A stretch of 64,000 nucleotides of DNA. Source: Balaenoptera acutorostrata. Taxonomy: Eukaryota > Chordata > Mammalia > Artiodactyla > Balaenopteridae. Shown here one piece after another: positions 12,180 to 23,215 of the stretch. Made by a program: the position numbers and the translations under genes. Within the stretch, counting starts at the first letter, position 1. Every line of letters begins with the position of its first letter. The notes under the pieces were generated by a model. It searched no databases. It had not been told where the DNA came from and saw only the letters and a list, made by a program, of their open reading frames with translations. The DNA lies in assembly GCF_949987535.1 (NCBI RefSeq), contig NC_080072.1:55124356-55188355 (forward strand), in the 5' to 3' direction.

Positions 12180-12670
12180 GGGCTCTCATTCCTGGGCCAC
12201 TACCCTCCTGCCCTAACTACCCCAGGACCAAGGCACCAGATAACCATAGACCACCTCTATGCCCCAGAGCCACTGGAATTATTGAAACTCTCCAATCCTG
12301 ACCCTGCTCAGCCTGTTTACTCTGCCTCACCCATTCCTTCTTGTGAAACCCACAACAAAGGCTCCTGCCCAAGCTTTCCCTCACTCCTGCCTCCTGACCA
12401 ACCCTCGTGCCTCCCCACGTGGCCCTGCAGTGCATGTGTGGTCTGCCCCTCCTCTGAGAACAAACTGTCTTTTCAATGGCAGTCCTCTCCCGGTGTGTTG
12501 GCTTATCACACCTGAATAACAATAAAGCCTACATTTTCTAGCAGTGTCCCATAGTAAACTAGAAGCAACTTGAGGATAAATTCTGTCTCTCTCCAAACAG
12601 CTATTAGATTAACTCAGTGTCTTGTTCACTATGGGTGTTCAAAATATACTTGTTGAATTGATTCTAAAAT
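12180..12670 (+). repeat. L2 3' remnant
   Basis: The pyrimidine-rich text and the closing block (CTTGAGGATAAATTCTGTCT ... TCAAAATATACTTGTTGAAT) fit the 3' end of L2. Confidence 0.55.
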
Positions 12671-12872
12671 TTAATCGAGAAGCTTAAATGAAGCTTCAGT
12701 GACTTTGTTCATTTTGTGGGTTAGAATTTGAAGTAAAATTTGAAGCTGCTCCCAAACTTACATTGTTTCTCTCAAGCAGGAGCGTACAAGTGAACAACAT
12801 ATGGTCATATGATGGCTGGGTTATTGAAACTGTGGGTCAAATCCATTTCATCTGCCTTCACTAATCAAGGTC

Positions 12873-13180
12873 ATTTTATTTATTATTTATTTATTTATGG
12901 CTGCGTGGGTCTTGTTGCTGCGCACGGGCTTTCTCTAGTTGTGGCGAGCAGGGGCTACGGTTCGTTGCGGTGCACGGGCTTCTCATTGCGGTGGCTTCTC
13001 TGTTGCAGAGCACGGGCTCTAGGCACACGGGCTTCAGTAGTTGTGGCACTCGGGCTCAGTAGTTGTGGCGCATAGGCTTAGTTGCTCCGCAGCATGTGGG
13101 ATCTTCCCGGACCAGGGCTCGAACCTGTGTCCCCCGCATTGGCAGGTGGATTCTTAACCAGTGCACCACCAGGGAAGTCC
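12873..13180 (-). mobile_element. CHR-type SINE, somewhat diverged
   Basis: Reverse complement of the CHR body, from a TTTATTTATTTATGGCTGCG tail to CCACCAGGGAAGTCC. It carries more substitutions than the copies at 3587 or 35642. No clean target duplication was found. Confidence 0.92.
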
Positions 13181-13189
13181 TCCAAGCAG

Positions 13190-13910
13190 CACTTAGCCTA
13201 AACAATAAGATGTTTGCCTGAGTTGTTTTCCAGGAACTTGGAGTCAGCTGTGTCTTCTCTGAGCTGAGTTGATTAAGGCTGGATTGGACCACTGACCATT
13301 CAGCTGAGCATGCGTGAATGTCCACTCTCCCCTAGGTAACCTTTTGAATGTGCAGAGGGCTGAAGCTTAGTTTCACCTGCACAGAAGACAGTTGTCGCAC
13401 CTTTTCCCAATCACCTTTCCCCTGCTCCCCAAGCCTCAGACCACCCTGCTTCATTATTCTTTACCCCGTAAATACCCTGAGCCCTTTGCCTTTGGGGAGG
13501 CAGATCTGAGACTTTTCTCCCATCTCTTCGTTTCGCTGTCTTGTGAATACACCCTCTCTTTGCAGCAAATCTTGATGTCGCAGTGTTTTGGCTTGCTGAG
13601 CATAGGGGAAAATGAACCTAGTTTGGTAACATTATCACAGGCTCCCTTCAATCATGCAAGGACAGTATTTACTGACACTGAGTTGAAAAAGACACATTTC
13701 CTGCTTTCTAGTCTGCCATGAAAACAGACAGTTTTGACTCATTAATAAACATGTAAAAGGACAGAAATATTTAAAAGGGCAGAAACATATCCAATAAAAT
13801 AAACTCAGCTATTTTATAGAGTCTCCAGTGGGCTAAATTGGGAGTACTTCTGTGCAATGGGATGAGAAATATGCAAGCAAGCAAAATAAAAAGATGGAGC
13901 TGCAGGTTGC
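13190..13910. other. Unrecognised intronic sequence
   Basis: No exon or clear repeat seen. A 109-codon open frame at 13392-13721 shows no recognisable domain and is not called. Confidence 0.35.
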
Positions 13911-13914
13911 TTGG

Positions 13915-14060
13915 TGAGAGAAAAGAAAGCACTGGACCAGGAGTCCAAAAAGACTTAGATTTGATTCCCTACTCTGAACCCATCTGTGTGTGTCACTGGG
14001 CGAATCACAAACCCAGATGTCAGCCTCAGCTGCCACATCTGTAAAATGGGAGTTCAGACA
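13915..14060 (+). repeat. MIR SINE remnant
   Basis: Sense MIR: GACTTAGATTTGATTCCCTA, then CAGCTGCCACATCTGTAAAA, then TGGGAGTTCAGAC. Confidence 0.8.
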
Positions 14061-14136
14061 AATTACTTTTAAAACTACTTCCAGTCACCAAGCTGCCAGT
14101 GGATAAAAATTAAGGCCTTGAAATGTAGTTCTTCTG

Positions 14137-14205
14137 AAAGAAAGAAGAAAAGAAGGAAGGAAAGTAGGAACGAAGGGAGGTAGGGAGGGACAGAAGAGGT
14201 GCAGC
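14137..14205. repeat. GA-rich low-complexity tract
   Basis: Purine-only run of GAAAGAAAGAAG and GGAAGG-type units on the plus strand. Confidence 0.85.
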
Positions 14206-14209
14206 AGGG

Positions 14210-15340
14210 AAAACGACGTCCATCATGATGTTTTGAATTAACAGCGGTAAAAAAGTGAAAGCAGGTGAAATGTGCAGTAATAGAAGAATGGTTAAATAAA
14301 AGGTACTATGCCCACGTGATGGAATAGTGTGCAATCATTTAAATGATGTAAATAAGGAGTTTAATGCTTCAGGAAAATTTGAGGATACTAAGGTAGCCCT
14401 TATTAGCCCTTATTTGATCACACTCTCCTCACTCATCCCCGATAGCCCTTATTACAGCTCTCGCGGTGGCTGCTATCACCCCTGTGGAGTGTCTTGCTCA
14501 CGGTCACACAGAACTGAGTGAACCCATGAGAAAAGAGCTGGTGTCAACAACGAACCAATCTGAGAAACACTCTGTTTCAAATGGCATCTTGGTCTCACCA
14601 GCAGTTTGCATATTTCAGTTGGTGATGCCACTTTCCCTCAAATATGACCGGTCACTTGAGGACGCAGCACCCGCCATGCGGTGTAAGTGCTCTTGGGGTA
14701 ACAGGAATGATTGGGCTTGGTTGTATCAGGAAATTCAGGAGAAATGATCCAGATACACAGTTCTTACCCACTATGCCACATTCTACGTGCCATACAGCAT
14801 TTAAATCTCAATGCTCTTTTCAAAAATATCTCAGCAAAACAGTCTCCATTCTCTTCTCCCTTTGGAAGTTGCTTTTCTTTATGCACAGGCTTTATCAAAG
14901 TTGCTTAAACACACAAGAAATACCCAATTCAAAAACTGGTGAAACGACTAAAATGGGCACCACTGGCTCAGATGGCACAAGAACCATCACTTAGGAATAT
15001 CCATTTTGCATCAATTTGTCCTTTTGGCCTCAGCCATTCATTTTCAACCAGGTAGATCTGCGATGCGAATGCAGGGGGGCGTCTCACTACACATCCCATG
15101 TTTTTGTTTTTGTTTTTTTCTCGAAGCTAAATGCCTGACTCAAAAGAACCTTTAAGAAAGCAGAATACAGAACTGAAAATGCATGATTTCAACCTTACAA
15201 AAATATGCATAGAGAAAAAGGCAAACTAACACCAAAATTAAAGCACCCGATTATGAGTGGTGGGATTTGAGGCAATTAAAAATTTCATGTTTTACTTTTC
15301 TACTAAGTTGTACTTTTTTTTAAAAAAAAAACTAAATTTC
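14210..15340. other. Unrecognised intronic sequence, possibly L1-derived in part
   Basis: Text at 14255-14345 (AATGGTTAAATAAAAGGTAC, GGAATAGTGTGCAATCATTT) resembles old L1 3' sequence in sense orientation. The remainder is unrecognised. Confidence 0.35.
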
Positions 15341-15345
15341 CTATT

Positions 15346-15398
15346 AAAGGAGGGAGGGAGAGAAGGAAGGAGAGAGGGAGGAAGAGAGAGGGAGAGAA
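15346..15398. repeat. (GGGA)n-type purine tract
   Basis: Runs of GGGAGGGAGAGAAGGAAGG on the plus strand. Confidence 0.9.
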
Positions 15399-15783
15399 AT
15401 GCTAACATTCAAATTGCCTCAAGAGATCCTCCTGGGCGCAGCTGTGCAAGTCACAGTGCTGTCTGGAGGTTTCCTTCCGGGGCCAGATGCTGGGTTGGCT
15501 ACGCTCATGCCTCACCCTTGCTCTCACAGCTGACGGCCTCCCACTCCATTGAACACACATGAGTCTGTCGCTTTCAGTTCCACTTGATTTCCACTCTCCC
15601 CTCTGGCTGGTGGCCCTGAAGCCCTCCTGGCAACCTCCATACTGGTTCCCATGGATACTCTCAGCTCCCAGACAGGCGGCTGCTCAGAGCAGATGGTCGC
15701 CGGCTCTGGGTGGGGCACAGACTGGGGGACATGGGAGTTATCCAGCACCCTGCATCCTTCTGTTCCCCACCTCCCAACGCACT

Positions 15784-15801
15784 GGACACGGACACGGACA
15801 C

Positions 15802-15837
<36 letters not shown>
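15784..15837. repeat. Compound microsatellite (GGACAC)4 grading into (CA)n
   Basis: Four perfect GGACAC units (15784-15807) run straight into about 15 CA units. The shared ACAC core suggests one arose from the other by slippage. Confidence 0.95.
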
Positions 15838-15840
<3 letters not shown>

Positions 15841-15904
15841 TTTCTCTAGATCCTGCTTGGTTCTGGCCTTGACAAGGAACTCATGATGTTTCAAGTATCA
15901 CAAG

Positions 15905-15985
15905 CACTACAACAACAATGCTAACATTTACTGAGCACCAACCATCTGCCAGTCATTGACCTACGAAGTGCTTTGCATACGAAGC
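15905..15985 (-). repeat. MIR SINE fragment
   Basis: Reverse-MIR start: AATGCTAACATTTACTGAGC ... CTACGAAGTGCTTTGCATA. Confidence 0.7.
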
Positions 15986-16104
15986 AAAAGAAATAATTTA
16001 CCAAAAACAGCTTAAGCAGCTCAGTTTTTCTGACCCAATTCAAACATGACTGTTTGGACCAAGTCTTTTGGGGATTAATGTGACTGTTGACGTGCCTAGG
16101 AATA

Positions 16105-16410
16105 ATCTCAGAAGCAAACTGAAATTTCAGGTTCCTGGGCCCAAACTTAGAAATTCAGATTCAGAAGGTCAGGCGTAGGACCCAGGAGTCTGGGAGGGGG
16201 CCCAAGTGATTCCAGTGCAGGTGGTCTGGACCACTTGAGAGAAAGCCTGCCCTAGCTCAGGGATGCTCAGACTTTAGAGTACCCGTGGGGTCTATTAAAA
16301 TGCAGTCTGACTCAGGATGTCCAAGGTGGTCCCTGAATTTCTGCATTTCTGATTAGCTTCCAGGTGAGGCTGATGCTGCAAGTCATTGGAACACACTTTG
16401 AGTAACAAGA
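16105..16410. repeat. MER20/MER5-like hAT remnants, two in a row
   Basis: Paired text blocks (CAGATTCAGAAGGTCAGG ... CCAAGTGATTCCAGTGCAGG, then AGGGATGCTCAGACTTTAG ... TTTCTGATTAGC) resemble MER20-type non-autonomous hAT elements. Confidence 0.5.
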
Positions 16411-16499
16411 AACTAAACGGTCAGTCTTCCAGAGGCTGGTGCATGCAGCACTTACCTGCCAACAGCCCAATTAGGTAAACCATTGGACTTAGCAATTAT

Positions 16500-17190
16500 T
16501 CAGTAGTATGGTTCAGAGAGAGTGCAGAACACTGACCCCACTTCCTGCCAGTGCAGACCAAGAGCAGGACTATATCCAACACATCCACTGGCACGAGAGT
16601 CCTCGGCACTGTGCCAACAGTGCCCAGGTTTCCAGTCACGTCCCTGCTCTTCCCCAGCAGGAAGTCTATGCCCAGGCCTCCCATACTATCCCATTTCCTG
16701 TGCTTGGTTTCTCACGCCTCAAGCCTTTGCACATGCTGTTTGGGGTGCACTTCCCTTACTACGTGACCTCCATTACCTGGCATCTTGCTGACTGCCCCAC
16801 AGCATCATGGCACGCCCTGCATCCAGCCTTGGTCCTCTCCCAAACCTCTCACCACACAGCTCCCAGACAGGTCTCCTGAGAATGCAAATCCAATCACTCA
16901 CTCTCTTGTTTAATATTCTTCAATGGTTCCCTAGAATTCTGGGGATAAGGGGTCCACAAGACCCTTCATGAATTACCTCTGCCCTTCTTCTCTGGTCTTC
17001 TCCTACTTCCCACCCTGTTCCTCAGAAGACTGGGAATGAGCTTCCCTCATTCTGTTCCCTCTGCCTGAGATGCCTCCCTCTACCCAGCAGACTTCTATTC
17101 AACCCTCAGAACCCTGCTCAAACATCAGTCCTTCAGAAGCGTTCTCTGATTTCCATGTCTATTTCAGATGTCAGTGATGTGCTGCAGCCA
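16500..17190 (+). repeat. L2 3' remnant
   Basis: L2 hallmarks in order: CCTTTGCACATGCTGTTTGG, AATATTCTTCAATGGTTCCC, CTCTGCCTGAGATGCC, TCAGAACCCTGCTCAAACAT. Confidence 0.75.
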
Positions 17191-18185
17191 GCTCATACTA
17201 TCAGGAGAGAGCCAACTGCTAGATTTTCTGAGCTAGCTGTTAAGCACAGCCATTATAGAAATGTAATTATATAAACATATGATTAAATAAATTATATTAA
17301 AAATAAAGGTAACAAATGCTCAAAACGCACAACTTTCTAGTTATTTTACCACATTTTACTGTTATCTATGCTCTGGGGATGATTTAGATCTACTGTATGC
17401 ATTGGATGGGAAGGCTACACACCGGTGTGCTCCTGCCCACCCTGTAGCAGGTGATGTCAGGTGGGCAGCCTGAAATTAGCCGTGGTGGGATGTGGAGGGA
17501 TGTTGACACCATGGAAATCAGCAAATGCTCCAAATCAGCACTAGCTTTCTTGTTTTGCTGATTGTCCAGACTTAAGGAAGTGATAGGGTAAATGTTAATA
17601 AAGCAGATTAAACTTAAAAGTGTGCTATACCTGTGGCTGTTCCATTGTGAACAGCACAAAAAATTGAGGAAATATGTTTCCAGTATTCAAAACTATTATC
17701 TGAGCAAAGACGCTCACAGCACTGACTAACGAGTGAAGTTCTGACATGTCTTTGCATCTTCATTGCTTCCCTTTCACCTCCTCCTTAATATAAACAAGAG
17801 TAGCAACCGACGTTTGTCAGACCTACACTCGTGTGTCAGTAACATCAGTGCCTTCTTTGTAAAGTCAGATAGTGATGAAGCACATAGTCAGTCTGGTCTG
17901 TGACCTATTTGTTGGTGGTGGAATTGTAAAAACTGATGGTGGAATTTTGCTAAGAAATATACAGTCATACTGAAGTTACAGGTGTTTGGAGTTTTCAATA
18001 AGAATATTGTGTATTTTATTATTATTTGTCAAGTGTGTTCACATCCTTTATGTCAATAGTATAGAATGTATGTTCTTCCTTGGGGACCTGGTTGTTAACC
18101 ATTTTCCAGCACAACATTGCAGATGCCCCTGCTCTGTTTTCTTACAGCAGCCCAATCTTGCCTTTTTTTTAATACTTATGAGCCC
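17190..18185. other. Unrecognised AT-rich intronic sequence
   Basis: No exon or named repeat recognised. Confidence 0.3.
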
Positions 18186-18189
18186 ACAG

Positions 18190-18335
18190 TCTATAAAATC
18201 CCTGATTTACATATTTGTTTCTTCACCCAGTATGAAGACTCCTTGACAGCAGGGACCTCGAACTTTCTATCTTCACAAACCCGCTGATTAATAAGGTTCT
18301 TGGCACAAAGGAGGACATTGGTAGGTGCTGAAGGC
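18190..18335 (+). repeat. L2 tail remnant
   Basis: Ends in the L2 closing pattern: ACTCCTTGACAGCAGGGACC ... CTTGGCACAAAGGAGGAC. Confidence 0.55.
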
Positions 18336-18494
18336 AAATCTGACTTCATCTATCAAGTCTTTCTTGAAACCCACACTTGACAGAACCAGCCAATTCTGTG
18401 CACCTACAGCAATGTCCACACGTCTCACACGTCCCTCCTGGCAGTCCTAGAGATGGAGCTCAGAGTAGGCCTTTGACTGTATGCAGAACCAAGT

Positions 18495-18720
18495 AATAAT
18501 AATAAAACCTGACATTTCCTGCAGATGTTATGTGCCAAGTGCTTCTCTAAGTGCTTTACATGCATTAACTCATTGAATTCCCACCCCATGAGGTAGGTGC
18601 TGTTATGATTATTCTCATTTTATAGATGAAGAATGTGAGGTCTAGTGAAGTCAAAAAGCATGTCCAAGGTTAAGGAGCAGAGCCAAGATTAGAACCCAGG
18701 TCATCTGGCTTTAGGCATCC
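18495..18720 (-). repeat. MIR SINE remnant, well preserved
   Basis: Reverse MIR: TATGTGCCAAGTGCTTCTCT, TTACATGCATTAACTCATTG, TGAGGTAGGTGCTGTTATGA, then CATTTTATAGATGAAGAATG. Confidence 0.88.
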
Positions 18721-18727
18721 AGAAATG

Positions 18728-18765
18728 AGTGGATGGATGGATGGATGGATGGACGGACGGATGAT
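18728..18765. repeat. (GGAT)n microsatellite with GGAC variants
   Basis: Tetranucleotide GGAT repeated, shifting to GGAC for two units near its right end. Confidence 0.95.
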
Positions 18766-19089
18766 TTGCAAAGCAACTCCTCTCCTAGGTAGCTTCTGAT
18801 TCTATATATTATAGTTTACGTTTTCAACACACTGAAAACAGGAATTCTTATTCTTAGAGGCACATGGCTATAAGTTCATTTCTTTCTTTGAGGTTCCTCT
18901 CAAGAATCCTGCCTGACCCTGAGCTTTTCTCCCTGTTTGCTCTGGAAGTGCTGAGCAAGGTACCAGGACCCTTGTCAGCCAGTTTCCCACAGATGGCCTG
19001 GCAAGTACTCTGCCCAGGGCCTGATTCTGCAACTGTACAAACCACTACTCCAATGGGGGCAGGATGACCTAGGGAGGGGAATATACAGC

Positions 19090-19200
19090 TTCAGAAGACC
19101 TGTTCTGGGGTGTAAATTATGCTTCCCATTATTAGCTATGAGACACTGGGGAAGGTATTCAACCTCTCTGAGTCTCAGATAACAAACCTCTACAACAGAT
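19090..19200 (+). repeat. MIR SINE remnant
   Basis: Sense MIR middle part: AGCTATGAGACACTGGGGAA, then AACCTCTCTGAGTCTCAG. Confidence 0.6.
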
Positions 19201-19229
19201 TTGGGAAGACTAGCTATAATGTATACTAA

Positions 19230-19515
19230 ACTTTTACTATTATTTCTACTACTACAACTACTACCGCTGATAGTTAATATTTATGATACTTGTATTATGT
19301 CAGGTACTAATCCAAGTGGTTTACATATAGTAACTAGTTTAATTCTAAAAATAATTCTTCAAGGTAAATACCATTATTATCCCATTTTATAAATGAGAAA
19401 ACTAGGTTTAAATAAGTTAGCAACCCGCACAAAACCAGAGGTATTAAGTCACAGAGCTTGAATTCAATCTAGACTTGCTAGATACAAAAATTAACCACTA
19501 TATTATACTTCCTCC
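19230..19515 (-). repeat. MIR SINE remnant
   Basis: Reverse MIR: GTCAGGTACTAATCCAAGTG, then CCCATTTTATAAATGAGAAA, then AGTCACAGAGCTTGAATTCA. Confidence 0.75.
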
Positions 19516-21034
19516 GCCTCTATACTAGTCTATGGAGAAGCTTTGCAATGGTGTACTGGTGTTCCTAGACAGTGATATAAGATAAAACTGAATATATAAG
19601 AGGGAGAAAGATTGTGAAGACAGAGAAAATACTGTCATTAATTGAAGATAAAATGATCATCCAAGAATGGAAATTTGGTTGAGTAAGCTAAGTTCTCCTC
19701 CCCCCCTTAAAACACATAGAAATGCTGGATAAATTATAATAAAATATAATAAAAATCTTTTTTACATTCATAGATGAGCTCAAAAGAAATAAATGGGAAA
19801 CCTCAGATGCCAAAAACAAAGGCATCCCCACATCAGAGCAGTAAGCCTGAGAAGTGACACCACTATGGCCGAGGGGAACCCTTGGACCCCAGTATCAGCT
19901 CTAATGGTAAGGCAGTGGGAGGAGACCAGGCCTCTGGAGTCTGGGGAGTGGAAACTGAAACTCCAGAATGAAGCAGGGCCACAGAGGCACTCCTGCTGTG
20001 TAAGGGAGTTGCTGGCCTAGAGAAGTAGCAAGGAAGCCCCTTTCTGCTAAGGGTCTAGGTGGGGGTGATGGCAGGGGTGGGGAAGTCTGTCACAACCAAT
20101 CAATCTGCTCAGCATGGGTGTGGAGTCCCTAATTGTGCATAATTGCTCTAGGAGGCCACTTTTACAACCCACAATAAAAACTTTAAAAGCATATGAGGAA
20201 ATGGTTTGCCATGATGATTAGTGTCCTAAGAACTTGAAATAACATCATGACCTGAAAGAGACTATTTAATAAATGTTTAATGACACAAAGAAAAAGAAAT
20301 CATAATGAGACAATAGGGCACTATGAAAAAAAGAATAGCATATTTGAAAAAATCAAATAGAACTTCTAGAATGAAATACCATAGAAATGAAAAACTCAGT
20401 GGATGAGGTAAAATCATATATGTGAAAATTAGTGACAAATTGAGAAAATTATCCAGAATTAAGCACAAAGAGATAAGACATATGAAAAGAAGAAGGACTT
20501 TCAAAGACAAGGAGGATATATGAGAAGAAACAGCATATGTAAGTTCTAGGCGAGAGAACAGAGAAAAAGGAGAGAGGCATTATTCCGAGATACAGCCTGA
20601 GAAATTCATGGAACTGAAGAAGTAATGCATCTTCAAACTCAGGAAAACAGTGAGTCTTAAGCATAAAAATAAATCCATGCCTAGATGCATTATAGTAAAG
20701 GGTAGAACAGCAAAGACAAAGAGAACGTTTAAATAAAAACAAGGAAGAAAGATCACACAGAAACGAATGACCATTAGAGTTATGGCAGACTACTCACAGG
20801 TAATGACAGAGCCCAGCAGACAGTGGAATGAAGTTTTCAAAGAGCTAGAGAAAACTCTTGTCTACCTAGATTCTTCACTCAGCTATCACTAAAGCATGAA
20901 GTGCGATAAAGATATTTCAGACAAAGGACATACTCCAGAAGGCAAGAGCGATAGCCAAAAAGCAATGGTGAGCAAGATATTGCTGAATATTAAGGCAAGT
21001 CTAAATAAGAATTGAACATAAAAATGTGTGATTA

Positions 21035-21369
21035 GGGCTTCCCTGGTGGCGCAGTGGTTAAGAATCCGCCTGCCAACGCAGGGGACACGGGTTCGAGCCC
21101 TGGTCCAGGAAGATCCCACATGCCATGGAGCAACTAAGCCCGTGCGCCACAACTACCGAACCTGCGCTCTAGAGCCCGCGAGCCACAACTACTGAAGCCC
21201 ATGCACTTAGAGCCTGTGCTCTGCAACAAGAGAAGCCACTGCAATGAGAAGCCCGCACACCACAATGAAGAGTAGCCCCCACTCGCTGCAACTAGAGAAA
21301 GCCCGTGCACAGCAACGAAGACCCAACACAGCCAAAAATAAATAAATAAAATAAATAAATTTTAAAAAA
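21035..21369 (+). mobile_element. CHR-type SINE
   Basis: Full-length CHR body from GGGCTTCCCTGGTGGCGCAG to GCCAAAAATAAATAAATAAA. Flanks show an imperfect duplication (AAAAATGTGTGATTA left, AAAAAATGTATTATTGA right). It belongs to the subfamily reading AGAGCCCGCGAGCCACAAC in the middle. Confidence 0.93.
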
Positions 21370-21911
21370 TGTATTATTGATTATTTCTATATGAAATGTC
21401 TTATAAAGCAAAGATGAGCTAAAATATAAGACAACAAGAACATGCAGGTTGGGAGGGGTGATCAGAGGTAAAGTTTGACTAACTGGAAACCGAGATATAC
21501 AGATTGAAAAAATAAGGATAGCCACCAAAAAACTACCCAACAACAATAAAAAACAGAAATAGAATGTATAACTTCTACACAGAAGGAAATACAGAAAAGT
21601 TTAATCAATTCAATAAAAGGCAGGAATGGATCAAAGCAGGAGCAAAGGAAATCATGGCAAATATAAAATCTAAGACAATCAGAAGAGAAAATATTAGAAT
21701 TAATGGGAGAATACAGCAAGTTTATAGGCACAAGGTAAGTATACAGCAATCAAATTGTTCCTATGCATCACCAACAACCAATTAGAAAAGATAATGGGAA
21801 AAAAATCTCATTCACTACAGTAACAAAATCTAGAAAACATCTAGGAAAAACGAAGAGAAAAGGACATTTTTGAATTATATAAAAGAAAACCTGTGTAGAT
21901 GTAATGACATA

Positions 21912-22048
21912 CAGTCATCCCTCGGTATCCGCAGGGGATTGGTTCCAGGACCTCCACGAATACCAAAATCTGAGGACGCTCAAGTCCTTTAGATAAAATG
22001 GTGCAGTCCAGTCTGCCCTCCGTATGCCTAGGTTCTGCATCTGCAGAA
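21912..22048 (+). mobile_element. Tigger/MER2-type DNA transposon fragment
   Basis: Starts CAGTCATCCCTCGGTATCCG next to a TA, then TGGTTCCAGGACCTCCACG, matching the terminal repeat end of MER2/Tigger elements. The far end is degraded. Confidence 0.75.
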
Positions 22049-22273
22049 TCTTGTTTACACATAGAAGTATTCAGTATTATTCAAGATCAATTTTCAGATT
22101 AATCTATAACTTTAACCCAAGTCCAATCAAAATCTCAACAGTAACGTTTGTGGTGGCTGAAAACTGAGTCCAAAATAATTATGAAAGGGTAAATGCCTAA
22201 GAAAGATGAAGACAATTCTGAAAAAAACAAAAAACAACCAGAGGGAGACTTCCCTGTTAAAAATCAAAACACA

Positions 22274-22687
22274 GGGGCTTCCCTGGTGGCGCAGTGGTTC
22301 AGAGTCTGCCTGTCAATGCAGGGGACACGGGTTCGAGACCTGGTCTGGGAAGATCCCACATGCCGCGGAGCAACTGGGCCCGTGAGCCACAATTACTGAG
22401 CCTGCGCGTCTGGAGCCTGTGCTCCGCAACAAGAGAGGCCTTGTGAAAGGCCCGCACACCGTGATGAAGAGTGGCCCCCGCTTGCCACAACTAGAAGAAA
22501 GCCCTCGCACAGAAACGAAGACCCAACACAGCCATAAATAAATAAAATAAATTTTAAAAAAAACACACACAAAAAAAACTCCTCATCAAATCCTCCCGGG
22601 TTGGGACACACAGTTTTCAAGGGCAGGAGGCCTCTGTGTCCCCTTTTGCCTGGCAAAGCAATAAAGCTATTCTTTAAAAAAAAAAAA
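22274..22687 (+). mobile_element. SINE chimera: CHR SINE fused to an LTR-like polyadenylation segment
   Basis: The CHR SINE body (22274 to about 22540) ends in AATAAATAAAATAAATTTT and an A/CA-rich linker. About 97 bp of unrelated sequence follows (about 22579-22675). That segment resembles the end of a retroviral LTR: GGAGGCCTCTGTGTCCCC, then TGCCTGGCAAAG, with AATAAA at 22660-22665. Ten bases later a poly(A) begins. The 15-bp duplication AAAAATCAAAACACA sits outside both parts (22259-22273 and 22688-22702), so SINE and tail were inserted as one unit. What is seen is the junctions, poly(A) signal and duplication. LTR origin is inference. Confidence 0.85.
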
Positions 22688-22825
22688 AAAAATCAAAACA
22701 CATTGCAAGGCTATAATAGTAAGTGTGGTGTTTGTGAGGAACAGAGAAGTAGGTCATTGAACAAAATAAAGAGCCCATAGCAGATCCACACCAATGAGGG
22801 AACTTGCTATGAGACAGAGGGAACT

Positions 22826-23215
22826 TTTTTTTTTTAAACATCTTTATTGGAGTATAATTGCTTTACAATGGTGTGTTAGTTTCTGCTTTATAACAAAGTG
22901 AATCAGTTATACATATACATATGTTCCCATATCTCTTCCCTCAGGCATCTCCCTCCCTCCCACCCTCCCTATCCCACCCCTCTAGGTGGTCACAAAGCAC
23001 TGATCTGATCTCCCTGTGCTATGCGGCTGCTTCCCACTAGCTATCTATTTTACATTTGGTAGTGTATATATGTCCATGCCACTCTCTCACCCTGTCACAT
23101 CTTACCCCTCCCCCTCCCCATATCCTCAAGTCCATTCTCTAGTAGGTCTGTGTCTTTATTCCCGTCTTGCCACTAGGTTCTTCATGAGTTTTTTTTTTTT
23201 TTCCCTTAGATTCTT
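22826..23215 (-). mobile_element. L1 3' end, 5'-truncated
   Basis: Reverse complement of the L1 3' UTR: AACATCTTTATTGGAGTATA at its left, then the CCCTATCCCACCCCTCTAGG block, ending near the last 3' UTR bases. Confidence 0.92.
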
